DNA of 41,456 bases from Eubacteriaceae bacterium (GTDB lineage Bacteria > Bacillota > Clostridia > Eubacteriales > Anaerofustaceae), in the NCBI GenBank assembly GCA_012727485.1, contig JAAYHF010000154.1, forward strand, positions 1 through 41,456, read 5' to 3'. This document shows positions 1 to 8,701 of the stretch, in pieces. The first letter of the stretch is position 1, and each line of letters begins with the position of its first letter. Position numbers and translations under genes: made by a program. A model generated the notes under the pieces. It was not told where the DNA came from. It saw only the letters and a list, made by a program, of their open reading frames with translations, and made no database searches.

Positions 1-53
1 AAAATTCGCCTTCGGCGAATTTTGAAAGTTCCCGCCCCCGGCGGGAACTTTTT
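1..53 (+). terminator. two hairpins ending an upstream gene
   Basis: Two strong hairpins lie at the left edge. The first has a 10 bp stem (1-10 with 14-23) around a TTC loop. The second has an 11 bp GC-rich stem (25-35 with 41-51) and runs straight into a T-tract (49-53). The second has the form of an intrinsic terminator for a gene left of the window. The rest of the stretch to the purE promoter is AT-rich and holds nothing recognisable. Confidence 0.7.
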
Positions 54-217
54 CGCCAAACGGAAAATGCCGATAATTTAATTTCATTTCCCTTTTTCCC
101 GTCAAAATTCCCCAAAATGGGCATTTTTAATCGGCGCAGGATCAAATGAACCTTACTTTGAATCCTATTTTCCGATATGAAAATAAAGTTAAAAATGCGG
201 GCATTTAGCGCCTTTAA

Positions 218-246
218 TTGACAAGAGTTTATTTTTTTGTTATATT
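218..246 (+). promoter_or_regulatory. promoter of the purine operon
   Basis: TTGACA (218-223), a 17 bp spacer and TATATT (241-246) form a near-consensus sigma-A promoter. The transcript should start near 253, giving an untranslated leader of about 90 nt before purE. Confidence 0.8.
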
Positions 247-252
247 TATCCC

Positions 253-342
253 ATTGAACGACTCAAGGGCACTCTTATAAAGGCATAAATTTTTAAGGGT
301 TGCCTTTTTCTGTTTTTCACGGGTCGTCATAAGGAGGGGCTA
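253..342 (+). promoter_or_regulatory. structured 5' leader of purE
   Basis: The leader can fold into an outer 7 bp stem (258-264 with 321-327, one G-T pair) that encloses a perfect 7 bp hairpin (279-285 with 301-307, 15 nt loop). The inner hairpin is followed by a T-rich run (305-317), so it could act as an attenuator. The outer stem ends just before the AAGGAGGGG ribosome binding site (331-339). I could not match it to the purine (guanine/adenine) or ZTP riboswitch consensus. A regulatory role is inferred. Confidence 0.45.
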
Positions 343-834
343 ATGAAAAAGGTTGCGGTAATAATGGGAAGCGACAGCGATATGGAGATCGCCAAGAAAG
401 CGGTTAATGTTTTAAAGGAATTCAATGTTCCTTACAGGGTGAGGGTGCTTTCGGCCCACCGTACCCCCGTGGAGGCGGCGCAGTTTGCGGAAAGCCTTGA
501 AGCCGAGGGTTACGGCGCAGTGATAGCCATAGCGGGCATGGCGGCCCATTTGGCGGGAGCCGTCGCCGCAAGGACGGTGCTTCCCGTGATAGGAGTGCCC
601 GTGGCTTCCTCCCTTTCGGGAATGGACGCCCTGCTTTCCACCGTTCAAATGCCCTCGGGCATACCCGTGGCTTCGGTGGCCGTGGACGGGGCGAAGAACG
701 CCGCATATTTGGCGGCTCAGATAATCGCCACCTCCGACGAGGCTTTAAGGGAAGCCCTTTGGAACGCCAGAAGGGAAGCCGAAGCCGGGGTTTTGGAGAA
801 GGACGCCTTTGTGGGTAAGTTCTTCGAATCTTGA
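343..834 (+). CDS. purE: N5-carboxyaminoimidazole ribonucleotide mutase PurE
   Basis: Catalyses the carboxyl shift of N5-CAIR to CAIR in IMP synthesis. The 163-residue protein has the class I PurE hallmarks: an N-terminal GSDSD loop (about residues 9-13), the SAHRTP motif (about 37-42) and the AGMAAHLAG segment (about 64-72). The start is supported by AAGGAGGGG four bases upstream. It is the first gene of the purine operon. No purK, the usual partner of class I PurE, follows it. A 556 bp non-coding gap separates it from purC, although the other genes are tightly packed. Confidence 0.95.
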   Translation: MKKVAVIMGSDSDMEIAKKAVNVLKEFNVPYRVRVLSAHRTPVEAAQFAESLEAEGYGAVIAIAGMAAHLAGAVAARTVLPVIGVPVASSLSGMDALLSTVQMPSGIPVASVAVDGAKNAAYLAAQIIATSDEALREALWNARREAEAGVLEKDAFVGKFFES

Positions 835-1390
835 TTTTCGGCGGAGTTTTCCCGCAGAGCGCAAACCGACGAATATTTTCAGGGGAGTAATTTCAAGGAA
901 TTATCCTATTATCGGTTTCATATACTCGAGAATTTCGGGGGTTGTCTTTGCAACTTGGCGCAAGCGGCCGTTCAACCTAAACATAAGCGGCGAGCGATGC
1001 GCCTTGACCGACAGCTTTAAGCGCAAGGAAAAAGACGGGGCGGGTAAACGCAAAGCCCTCGAAGCGGGGCGAAATTGCGGGTCGCTTCTTGCCGTTTAAC
1101 CCAATCGACTGTTCGTTTTACGGCGGCGGCTAAGCCCGAAGTGCCGCAAGCCGACGGCGGATAATGCCCCGAGTGTAAGTGGATACGGGGCAACCCCGAA
1201 TACGGGGCAACCCCGAGTACGGGGCAACCCCGAGTACGGGGCAACCCCGAATACGGGGCACCCAGAAAACGGGGTACCCCGCACTCGGGGTGATACAATG
1301 CTTTTTTACGCGGCAAACGGAATAAGCCGCAAAACACAAAAATGCACAAACTTTTTTGTGTATATAAAATTTAAATTTTTAGGGGGATTT
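835..1390. other. purE-purC intergenic region without a gene
   Basis: No convincing reading frame is present. Open frames here lack ribosome binding sites and family-like sequence. The region contains the 17 bp hairpin repeat array at 1184-1290. It ends in an AT-rich stretch with the AGGGGG ribosome binding site of purC (1381-1386). Confidence 0.6.
1184..1290. repeat. 17 bp tandem repeat of self-complementary CGGGGCAACCCCG
   Basis: Four near-perfect 17 bp units begin at 1184, 1201, 1218 and 1235. A degenerate fifth begins at 1252, followed by related ACGGGGTACCCC and CTCGGGGTG remnants. Each unit holds CGGGG-CAA-CCCCG, which can form a 5 bp hairpin with a 3 nt loop, and neighbouring units can also pair with each other. 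The array lies inside the purine operon, upstream of purC. Confidence 0.9.
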
Positions 1391-2074
1391 ATGTCAAAGC
1401 AGCTGGTCTACAAAGGAAAAACAAAGGATGTATTTGCACTTGAAAACGGTAACTATCTCTTGAAATTCAAAGACGATGTGACCGGAACCGACGGCAAGTT
1501 CGACCCGGGAGCCAACACTGTGGGGCTTTCCATCGAGGGAGTGGGAAAGCTGAATATAAAAATGTCGGTTTACTATTTCGAAAAACTGGCCGCCGCGGGC
1601 ATAAAGACCCATTATGTTTCGGCTGATACAGACAACACCGAAATGGAAGTTCTCGCCGCCAAGCCCTTCGGAAAGGGGCTGGAGGTGGTCTGCCGCAGAA
1701 AGGCGGTGGGAAGCTTCTTGCGCAGATACGGCGAATACTGCACCGAGGGACAAACTCTCCCCTATTATGTGGAAACTACCTTCAAGAACGACGCCAAGGA
1801 CGATCCCCTTGTCACCCCCGACGGTCTTGTGGTTTTGGGAGTAATGGATATGGAGCAATATAATTCCCTTAAGGACTCCACCCAAAAGATAACCGCCATA
1901 ATAGCGGAGGATATGGCCGCCAGGGGTTTGGAGCTTTACGATATTAAATTCGAATTCGGCGTGGCGGGCGGCGAGGTCATATTGATAGACGAGATCGCCT
2001 CCGGCAACATGAGGGTTTATAAAGACGGGCAGTACATCGAGCCCATGGAGCTTTCAAGGCTCTTTTTCGCCTAA
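1391..2074 (+). CDS. purC: SAICAR synthetase PurC
   Basis: Joins CAIR and aspartate with ATP to form SAICAR. The 227-residue protein matches the short PurC family. It has an N-terminal YKGKTKDVF segment (compare KGKAK/KTKD in other PurC), the [14 protein letters not shown] segment near residues 98-111, and KFEFG and LIDEI motifs in the C-terminal half that belong to its ATP-grasp-like fold. The ATG at 1391 was chosen because AGGGGG precedes it and homology begins there. A longer frame opens at 1298 but covers repeat-derived sequence. It lies 9 bp before purF. Confidence 0.95.
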   Translation: MSKQLVYKGKTKDVFALENGNYLLKFKDDVTGTDGKFDPGANTVGLSIEGVGKLNIKMSVYYFEKLAAAGIKTHYVSADTDNTEMEVLAAKPFGKGLEVVCRRKAVGSFLRRYGEYCTEGQTLPYYVETTFKNDAKDDPLVTPDGLVVLGVMDMEQYNSLKDSTQKITAIIAEDMAARGLELYDIKFEFGVAGGEVILIDEIASGNMRVYKDGQYIEPMELSRLFFA

Positions 2075-2083
2075 GGGGAAGCC

Positions 2084-3517
2084 ATGAGCGATTTAAGGGA
2101 AGAATGCGGAGTATTCGGTTTATATTCCGATAAGAAGATAAACGCGGCGGATTACGCCTACTACGGCCTTTTTGCCCTCCAGCACAGGGGGCAGGAAAGC
2201 TGCGGGATAGTGGTGAACGACGGCGGGGTCTTCGATGTCCATGTGGATAAGGGTCTGGTGGACGATGTTTTCACCCCGAGGGTGATGAGAAACTTCTCCC
2301 AGGGCAGAATATGCGTGGGTCATGTGAGATACGGCACAAAGGAATCCGCCGGTCGCGCCGACGCCCAGCCCATCGCCATAGCCCACCACAAGGGCAACAT
2401 CGCCCTTTGCTACAACGGCGCGGTGACAAACGCCTATGAGCTGAGGGTGGAAATGGAGCAGGAGGGCTGTATATTCCACACCAATTCCGATGCGGAAATC
2501 ATCACCAATGTGATAACAAGGGAGCGCCTGAAGGCGGACAGCACCGAGCAGGCGGTCTTAAGGGCAATGGGCAGGATCCAGGGGGCCTATTCCGTGGTGA
2601 TGATGTCGCCCACCAAGCTCATCGCCTTCCGCGACGAAAAGGGCTTCCGCCCGCTTTGCTACGGGCTCACCGAGGAGGGCATATATGTGGTCGCCTCCGA
2701 AACCTGCGCTCTGGACGCGGTGGGAGCGAAGCTCATTCGGGAAATACGCCCCGGGGAAATAATGATATTCGACAAAAACGGGGTCAGAAGCGACACGAGC
2801 CGCTGTAATAAATCCGAAAGGGCCCTTTGCATCTTCGAATACATTTATTTCGCCCGTCAGGACAGCGTTATAGAGGGCTGTTCCGTCCATAAGGCGAGAA
2901 GGAGGGCGGGCGAGTTTTTGGCTCGGCTTTTCCCGGTGGAGGCGGATATAGTCATAGGAGTGCCGGATTCGGGGTTGGACGCCGCCATTGGCTATGCGAA
3001 GGAAAGCGGCATTCCCTACGGAATAGGCTTTGTGAAGAATAAATATATCGGGCGCACCTTCATCGCCCCGGGTCAGCATCTGCGGGAGGACAGGGTTAGA
3101 ATAAAGCTCAACCCCATATCCGACACGGTGGAGGGCAAGAAATTGGTTTTGCTGGACGACTCCATTGTGCGGGGAACGACCTCCACCCGCACCGTGCGTA
3201 TCCTTCGGGAGGCGGGGGCAAAGGAGATACACATGAGGGTTTCCGCGCCTCCCTTTGTGAACCAGTGCTTCTACGGCACAGACATCGAATCCAAGGAAGC
3301 CCTTATAGCAAACCGCTTCCCCATGGAGCAAATAGCGGAGATAATCGGGGTGGATTCATTGGCCTTCCTGCCCATGGATAAGGTGAGGGACATCGTCTGC
3401 GACGGCGACAACAAGGGTTTTTGCACCGCCTGTTTCGACGGAAAGAACCCCACATATATAGATGAATCGCCCAAGGTTTTCAAATATCAGAAAAGATTAG
3501 AGGGAGGAGAGGAATAA
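2084..3517 (+). CDS. purF: amidophosphoribosyltransferase PurF
   Basis: Catalyses the committed step: glutamine and PRPP give phosphoribosylamine. The 477-residue protein is Bacillus-like. It has a 7-residue propeptide that would be cleaved to expose the nucleophile Cys8 (ECGVFG), an Ntn glutaminase domain (about 8-235) and a PRT domain with the PRPP loop LLDDSIVRGTTS (about 354-365). Cys249, Cys395, Cys447 and Cys450 lie where the Bacillus subtilis enzyme binds its 4Fe-4S cluster, so an oxygen-labile cluster is likely. The ATG follows AAGGGGAAG. The gene abuts purM with no gap. Confidence 0.97.
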   Translation: MSDLREECGVFGLYSDKKINAADYAYYGLFALQHRGQESCGIVVNDGGVFDVHVDKGLVDDVFTPRVMRNFSQGRICVGHVRYGTKESAGRADAQPIAIAHHKGNIALCYNGAVTNAYELRVEMEQEGCIFHTNSDAEIITNVITRERLKADSTEQAVLRAMGRIQGAYSVVMMSPTKLIAFRDEKGFRPLCYGLTEEGIYVVASETCALDAVGAKLIREIRPGEIMIFDKNGVRSDTSRCNKSERALCIFEYIYFARQDSVIEGCSVHKARRRAGEFLARLFPVEADIVIGVPDSGLDAAIGYAKESGIPYGIGFVKNKYIGRTFIAPGQHLREDRVRIKLNPISDTVEGKKLVLLDDSIVRGTTSTRTVRILREAGAKEIHMRVSAPPFVNQCFYGTDIESKEALIANRFPMEQIAEIIGVDSLAFLPMDKVRDIVCDGDNKGFCTACFDGKNPTYIDESPKVFKYQKRLEGGEE

Positions 3518-4537
3518 ATGGTAAAAGACAGCCGCAGCAAAAGCTACGAGCAGGCCGGGGTTGATGTGACCGCCGGCTACAAAGCTGTTGAATTGATGAA
3601 AGAACATATTTCCAAAACCCGCACCCCCGGGGTGCTGGACGAGGTGGGGGGCTTCAGCGGAATGTTCAAGCCCGACTTTAAGGGCTTGAAGGAGCCGGTC
3701 TTGGTTTCGGGAACGGACGGCGTGGGCACAAAGCTCATGCTGGCCTTCCTTTTGGATAAGCACGACACCGTGGGCATAGACTGCGTGGCAATGAGCGTCA
3801 ATGACGTTATCTGCTGCGGGGCTAAGCCCATTTTCTTTTTGGATTATATCGCCTGCGGAAAAAACACCCCCGAAAAGATAGCCCTTATAGTAAAGGGAGT
3901 ATCCGAGGGTTGTGTTCAGGCGGGTTGCGCCCTGATAGGCGGGGAGACGGCGGAGATGCCCGGATTTTATCCCCCCGATGAATACGACCTGGCGGGCTTT
4001 GCGGTGGGTCTGGCGGATAAAGCCGCCCTTCCCGACAAAACCACCATCGCCCCCGGGGACGCCATAATCGGCCTTTCTTCAAGCGGGGTTCATTCCAACG
4101 GCTTTTCCCTCATAAGGAAGATATTCGGCATAACCTCAAAGACCTCCGAGGTTTCAAGGGATATTTTGGAGGAGCTTCTCACTCCCACAGTCATTTATGT
4201 CAAGCCCATACTCGCCTTAATGGAGCAGGTAAAGGTTAAATCCATCTCCCATATCACAGGCGGGGGTTTCTATGAGAATATACCCCGTTCCCTCCCCCGG
4301 GGAGTAAGCGCTGTGATAGACAGGGCCGCTTGGCAAGTGCCTGATATTTTCCGGGAAATACAAAGGGCGGGCAGTGTGCCCGAAAGGGATATGTTCAACA
4401 CCTTTAACATGGGAATAGGCATGAGCGCCGTCGTTCCCGCCGAAAGCGCCGACAGGGCTGTGGAAATTCTCACTTCCTGCGGAGTAAAGGCGGCGGTGAT
4501 CGGGCAGACGGGTGAAGGAGAAGGGGTGACGATGTGA
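3518..4537 (+). CDS. purM: phosphoribosylformylglycinamidine cyclo-ligase PurM
   Basis: AIR synthetase closes the imidazole ring of FGAM using ATP. At 339 residues it has the usual length. Family motifs are GVDVTAGYKAVELMK near the N-terminus, SGTDGVGTKLMLA (about 67-79), the GCALIGGETAEMPGFY loop and HITGGGFYENIPR. The ribosome binding site GGAGAGGA overlaps the end of purF. The last codon overlaps the start of purN, suggesting translational coupling. Confidence 0.97.
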   Translation: MVKDSRSKSYEQAGVDVTAGYKAVELMKEHISKTRTPGVLDEVGGFSGMFKPDFKGLKEPVLVSGTDGVGTKLMLAFLLDKHDTVGIDCVAMSVNDVICCGAKPIFFLDYIACGKNTPEKIALIVKGVSEGCVQAGCALIGGETAEMPGFYPPDEYDLAGFAVGLADKAALPDKTTIAPGDAIIGLSSSGVHSNGFSLIRKIFGITSKTSEVSRDILEELLTPTVIYVKPILALMEQVKVKSISHITGGGFYENIPRSLPRGVSAVIDRAAWQVPDIFREIQRAGSVPERDMFNTFNMGIGMSAVVPAESADRAVEILTSCGVKAAVIGQTGEGEGVTM

Positions 4538-5172
4538 GCAGAGCAATGGCAAGAAAAAGAGACAGGGCCCGCATTGCGGTTTTCGTTTCCGGCGGCGGAA
4601 CGAATTTGCAGGCTTTGATAGACGCCCAAAAAACGGGGCAGATACCCAACGGCAGGATCGTTTTGGTGGTATCCAACAAAAAAGACGCCTATGCCCTCAC
4701 CAGGGCAAAGGAGGCGGGAATACCCGCGCTGACGATAACAAAAAAACAATGCGGCTCCGCCGAAGCCTTTGAGGAAGCCCTCAAGGAAGCGGTGAAGGAA
4801 TATATGGTGGATCTCATCGTCTTGGCGGGATTTTTAGCCATTTTGAGCGAGAATTTCACAAAGGACTATCCCGAAAGGATAATCAATATCCACCCCTCCC
4901 TCATACCCTCCTTTTGCGGAGAGGGTTATTACGGGCTGAGGGTGCATGAAGAAGCCCTCGCAAGGGGAGTGAAGGTGACAGGGGCGACGGTGCATTACGT
5001 CAACGAGATCCCCGACGGGGGGGAGATAATAATACAAAAGGCGGTCAATATCAACAACAAGGACACCGCGGAAAGCCTCCAGCGCAAGGTCATGGAGCAG
5101 GCGGAATGGAAAATACTTCCCGAGGCTGTGCAAAAGGTGGCTAAAATTATTACCAAAAGCCGCCAAGGCTGA
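4534..5172 (+). CDS. purN: phosphoribosylglycinamide formyltransferase PurN
   Basis: Transfers the formyl group of 10-formyl-THF to GAR. It shows the N-terminal FVSGGGTNLQALID phosphate-binding loop and the catalytic NIHPSLIPSF segment (Asn and His), followed by the TGATVHYVNEIPDGG motif with the catalytic Asp. The likely start is GTG at 4534, overlapping purM by 4 bp, with GGAGAAGGGG about 8 bases upstream. An ATG at 4546 is the alternative. It depends on the folate pool handled by the fchA-folD cluster later in the window. Confidence 0.95.
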   Translation: MSRAMARKRDRARIAVFVSGGGTNLQALIDAQKTGQIPNGRIVLVVSNKKDAYALTRAKEAGIPALTITKKQCGSAEAFEEALKEAVKEYMVDLIVLAGFLAILSENFTKDYPERIINIHPSLIPSFCGEGYYGLRVHEEALARGVKVTGATVHYVNEIPDGGEIIIQKAVNINNKDTAESLQRKVMEQAEWKILPEAVQKVAKIITKSRQG

Positions 5173-5200
5173 TACAATCATTTTAGAGCAAGGAGGAAAA

Positions 5201-5923
5201 ATGGAACCCTATAAAACCTTTAAAATTCAAGAACTGCTGGAAAACAACACCTACCCCGGCAGAGGCATCGTCATCGGAATGAGCGAATGCGGCAACTTTG
5301 CGGTGAGCGCATACTTCATCATGGGAAGAAGCGAAAACAGCCGCAACAGAGTTTTCACCGAGCAGGGCGAAGAACTCATGATCTATCCCTTCGATTCAAC
5401 GAAGGTGGCGAACCCGGAGCTTATCATCTATGCGCCGGTGAGGGTATATCAGAATCATCTGATAGTAACCAACGGAGACCAAACGGACACCATTTACGAT
5501 TATTTAAGCAGGGGTCTGCGCTTTGAGGACGCTTTGAACACCCGTTCCTTCGAGCCGGATTCCCCGAATTTCACCCCCCGCATCAGCGGGCTGATGAAAT
5601 TCCATGTGAAGGATTTCAATTATAAGCTCAATATCTTAAAAAGCACCGACGAGGCGGGAAGCGAATGTAACCGTTACACCTTCAGCTACGAACCCATACC
5701 CGGCCTCGGCCATTTCATTCACACCTACAACGGCGACGGAAACCCCATTCCCTCCTTCACGGGAGAACCGGAAAGGGTCTTTATCCCCTCCGATATAGAC
5801 GAATTCACCACCGCGATATGGAACAGTCTGAATGCGGCCAACAAGGTTGCCCTTTATGTGAGATACAACAACCTTAAGGACAGAACCCACGAAACCCGCA
5901 TAGTGAACAAGCACGCCAAATAA
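5201..5923 (+). CDS. purO: archaeal-type IMP cyclohydrolase PurO
   Basis: Closes FAICAR to IMP. The 240-residue protein has the NTYPGRGIVIG opening with a GRG motif, MGRSENSRNRVF (about 46-57), and NGDQTDTIYDYL near the middle. These are typical of the PurO-like IMP cyclohydrolase family, unrelated to the MGS-like domain of bifunctional PurH. It is preceded by AAGGAGG and lies between purN and a stand-alone AICAR transformylase, exactly where this activity is needed. The family assignment rests on motif recognition and context. Confidence 0.88.
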   Translation: MEPYKTFKIQELLENNTYPGRGIVIGMSECGNFAVSAYFIMGRSENSRNRVFTEQGEELMIYPFDSTKVANPELIIYAPVRVYQNHLIVTNGDQTDTIYDYLSRGLRFEDALNTRSFEPDSPNFTPRISGLMKFHVKDFNYKLNILKSTDEAGSECNRYTFSYEPIPGLGHFIHTYNGDGNPIPSFTGEPERVFIPSDIDEFTTAIWNSLNAANKVALYVRYNNLKDRTHETRIVNKHAK

Positions 5924-5949
5924 AAACCGAAATATTTAGTCCGCCGAAG

Positions 5950-5990
5950 CCGACAATGCTCTAAAGCCTTAATAACTTAAGCATTGTCGG
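5950..5990 (+). promoter_or_regulatory. 11 bp hairpin between purO and purH
   Basis: A perfect 11 bp inverted repeat (5950-5960 with 5980-5990) encloses a 19 nt loop. It lies directly before the GAGAAAGGA ribosome binding site of purH. No T-tract follows, so it looks like an mRNA processing, stability or translation element and not a terminator. Confidence 0.5.
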
Positions 5991-6012
5991 AAAAGAGAAA
6001 GGAAAGAATAAA

Positions 6013-7197
6013 ATGAAAGAATTTGAACTTAAATACGGTTGCAACCCCAATCAGAAGCCCGCAAAAATATATATGGCAAACGGAAGCGAGCTTCCCGTTG
6101 AGATAGTGAACGGCAGGCCGGGTTACATAAATTTCCTCGATGCCCTGAATTCCTATCAGCTGGTAAGGGAATTGAAAAATGAGTTGGGGCTTCCCGCCGC
6201 CACCTCCTTCAAACATGTCAGCCCCACCTCCGCGGCGGTGGGTCTGCCCCTTTCAAAGGAACTCAAGAAGGCCGTTTTCGCAGACGATGTGGAGGGTCTG
6301 GACGACTCCCCCCTGGCCTGCGCCTACGCAAGAGCAAGGGGTACCGACAGAATGAGTTCCTTCGGGGATTGGGTGGCCCTTTCGGACACCTGCGACGCGG
6401 TGACCGCAAAGCTCATCAGAAGGGAAGTTTCCGACGGAGTCATCGCCCCCGGTTACACCCCCGAAGCCCTTGAGATATTAAAGCGCAAGAAAAGCGGGAA
6501 TTATCCCGTCATAAGGATAGAAGAAGGCTATGTCCCCGAAACCATAGAAGAAAAGCAGGTTTACGGGGTGACCTTCTCCCAGATAAGAAACAATTTCAAA
6601 ATAAACAAGGAACTGCTCTCCAATGTGGTGACGGAAAACAAGATAATCCCCGATTGGGCCGTGAGAGATATGATAGTTTCCCTGCTCACCCTGAAATACA
6701 CCCAATCCAACTCCGTATGCTTCGCCGAGGGCGGACAGGCCATAGGCGTGGGGGCGGGTCAGCAGAGCCGCATTCATTGCACCCGTTTGGCGGGGGGCAA
6801 GGCGGACAACTGGCATTTAAGACAGACCGAGAGGGTCTTGAACCTCCCCTTCAAGGAAGGCCTCGGCAGACCCGACAGGGACAACGCCGTTGATGTTTAC
6901 CTTTCCGAGGATTACGAAGATGTCATAGGCGACGATGTTTGGGCGAAGTATTTCACCGAAAAACCCGCCCCCTTCACAAGAGAGGAAAAGCAGGCCTATC
7001 TTTCTTCCCTGAACACCACGATCTTAGGTTCGGACGCCTTCTTCCCCTTCGAGGACAACATAGTGCGCGCCAAGAGAAGCGGGGCGGGCTTCATCGCCCA
7101 GCCCGGAGGAAGCGTCAGAGATAAGCAGGTCATCGAAACGGCCAACGGCTACGGCATGGTGATGGTGCTTACGGGAATGAGGCTTTTCCACCATTAA
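6013..7197 (+). CDS. purH: stand-alone AICAR transformylase
   Basis: Formylates AICAR with 10-formyl-THF. The 394-residue protein matches only the transformylase half of PurH: FKHVSPTSAAVG with the Lys-His pair (about 67-78), the SNSVCFAEGGQAIGVGAGQ segment, DAFFPFEDNI and QPGGSVRDKQVI near the C-terminus. The IMP cyclohydrolase (MGS-like) domain is absent. The neighbouring purO gene supplies that step. The start follows AAAGGA. Confidence 0.93.
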   Translation: MKEFELKYGCNPNQKPAKIYMANGSELPVEIVNGRPGYINFLDALNSYQLVRELKNELGLPAATSFKHVSPTSAAVGLPLSKELKKAVFADDVEGLDDSPLACAYARARGTDRMSSFGDWVALSDTCDAVTAKLIRREVSDGVIAPGYTPEALEILKRKKSGNYPVIRIEEGYVPETIEEKQVYGVTFSQIRNNFKINKELLSNVVTENKIIPDWAVRDMIVSLLTLKYTQSNSVCFAEGGQAIGVGAGQQSRIHCTRLAGGKADNWHLRQTERVLNLPFKEGLGRPDRDNAVDVYLSEDYEDVIGDDVWAKYFTEKPAPFTREEKQAYLSSLNTTILGSDAFFPFEDNIVRAKRSGAGFIAQPGGSVRDKQVIETANGYGMVMVLTGMRLFHH

Positions 7198-7216
7198 ACA
7201 AAAGAATATATTGCAG

Positions 7217-7304
7217 GCTACAGCATTGGCGATTTTCGGCGGTGCTGTAGCTGTAATAGGGCGGTGTTTCGATTATGATCGCCCCGCCGTTGGCGGGTTT
7301 GTTT
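7217..7304 (+). promoter_or_regulatory. two hairpins between purH and purD
   Basis: A perfect 9 bp stem (7217-7225 with 7243-7251, 17 nt loop) is followed by a compact CCCGCC-GTT-GGCGGG hairpin (7283-7297) that runs into TTTGTTT. The second has the shape of a weak intrinsic terminator inside the operon, so purD-purL may be expressed at a lower level or from another start. A short near-tandem run of AATGAATA-like units (7389-7425) fills the space before purD. Confidence 0.45.
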
Positions 7305-7432
7305 CGAGTGATGAATAAGCAAGTCGCTTTTGGATCGTTTGGGTTGATGATTTACCGTGATAATGTTATTTGGTTTGGCACGGTTTAATGAATAATAAAT
7401 ATTGAATAATGAATAGTGAATGAGGGGGGAAG

Positions 7433-8701
7433 ATGAAAGTTATGGTTGTGGGCGGCGGGGGCCGCGAACACGCTATTATAAAGAAGCTCAAGGAAAGCCC
7501 GGAGATAACCGGGCTTTATGCTCTGCCGGGAAACGGGGGGATAGCGAAGGACGCTGTCTGCGTGGACATTGCCGCCAAGGATATTGATGGATTGGTGGCC
7601 TTTGCCCTTGAAAATTCCATCGGCTTTGCGGTCGTCGCCCCGGACGATCCCCTTGTTTTGGGGGCTGTGGACGCTTTGGAGGCGGCGGGGATTCCCTGCT
7701 TCGGGCCGAGGGCAAATGCGGCCATAATAGAAGGAAGCAAGGTTTTCTCGAAAAATCTGATGAAGAAATATGCCATTCCCACTGCGGGTTATGAGGTTTT
7801 CTCCGATGTGAACCGGGCTGAGGATTACATCATCGAGCAGGGGGTCTACCCGGTGGTGATAAAGGCGGACGGGCTGGCGCTGGGCAAGGGAGTTATCATC
7901 GCCGAAAACTACGAACAGGCCGCCGCCGCCCTGAAAAGCATAATGGAGGACAAGGCCTTCGGGGAAAGCGGCAACAGGGTCGTCATAGAGGAATTCCTCA
8001 CAGGCCCGGAGGTTTCGGTTTTGGCCTTCACGGACGGCAAGACCGTCAAACCCATGATCTCCTCCATGGATCACAAGAGGGCGCAGGACGGCGACAACGG
8101 GCTGAACACCGGGGGAATGGGAACTATAGCCCCCAATCCCTTCTACACCCCCGACATGGAAAAGATATGTATGGAAACCATTTTCCTGCCCACCATAAAG
8201 GCGATGGCCGCCGAGGGCAGGGTTTTCAAGGGTTGCCTTTACTTCGGGCTCATGCTCACCCAAAACGGCCCGAAGGTTATAGAATACAACTGCCGCTTCG
8301 GAGATCCTGAGGCGCAGGTCACCCTGCCCCTTTTGGAAAGCGACCTTTTTACCATAATGAAGGCCACTCGGGAGGGAACTTTGGAGCAAACAGAGGTGAA
8401 AAATTCGAGGGGGGCGGCCTGCTGTGTGGTTATGGCCTCCGATGGCTACCCCGCCGCTTATAAAACAGGCTATCCCGTTATACTGCCCGAGAAGATGAAC
8501 GCCGAGGTCTATTTTGCGGGGGTCAAGCTCGTTGAAGGGAAGCTTTTAACCTCCGGTGGAAGGGTTTTGGGAGTCACAGCCAAGGAGGAGACTCTGAGGG
8601 AAGCCATAGACGAGGCCTACGAGAACGCCCGGGGGATAATGTTTGAAAATGCTTATTACCGTCGGGATATAGGAAAAAAAGCGCTGGAGGCGAAGAATTA
8701 A
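7433..8701 (+). CDS. purD: phosphoribosylamine-glycine ligase PurD
   Basis: GAR synthetase joins phosphoribosylamine and glycine with ATP. The 422-residue protein has the N-terminal MVVGGGGREHAI loop, the LYALPGNGGI motif, ATP-grasp core segments VIKADGLALGKGVI (about 141-154) and the metal-binding EYNCRFGDPEAQ (about 283-294). GGGGGGAAG precedes the ATG. The stop codon directly abuts the ATG of purL. Confidence 0.97.
   Translation: MKVMVVGGGGREHAIIKKLKESPEITGLYALPGNGGIAKDAVCVDIAAKDIDGLVAFALENSIGFAVVAPDDPLVLGAVDALEAAGIPCFGPRANAAIIEGSKVFSKNLMKKYAIPTAGYEVFSDVNRAEDYIIEQGVYPVVIKADGLALGKGVIIAENYEQAAAALKSIMEDKAFGESGNRVVIEEFLTGPEVSVLAFTDGKTVKPMISSMDHKRAQDGDNGLNTGGMGTIAPNPFYTPDMEKICMETIFLPTIKAMAAEGRVFKGCLYFGLMLTQNGPKVIEYNCRFGDPEAQVTLPLLESDLFTIMKATREGTLEQTEVKNSRGAACCVVMASDGYPAAYKTGYPVILPEKMNAEVYFAGVKLVEGKLLTSGGRVLGVTAKEETLREAIDEAYENARGIMFENAYYRRDIGKKALEAKN

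Noticed and set aside
253-342. Purine or ZTP riboswitch before purE
   Set aside because: The conserved words of both classes (for example TATAATCC and CCGCCUGGGC) are absent, so only an unassigned structured leader is claimed.
835-1390. Decayed gene between purE and purC
   Set aside because: No family-like segment could be found in any frame. The open minus-strand frames are translations of the 17 bp repeat.
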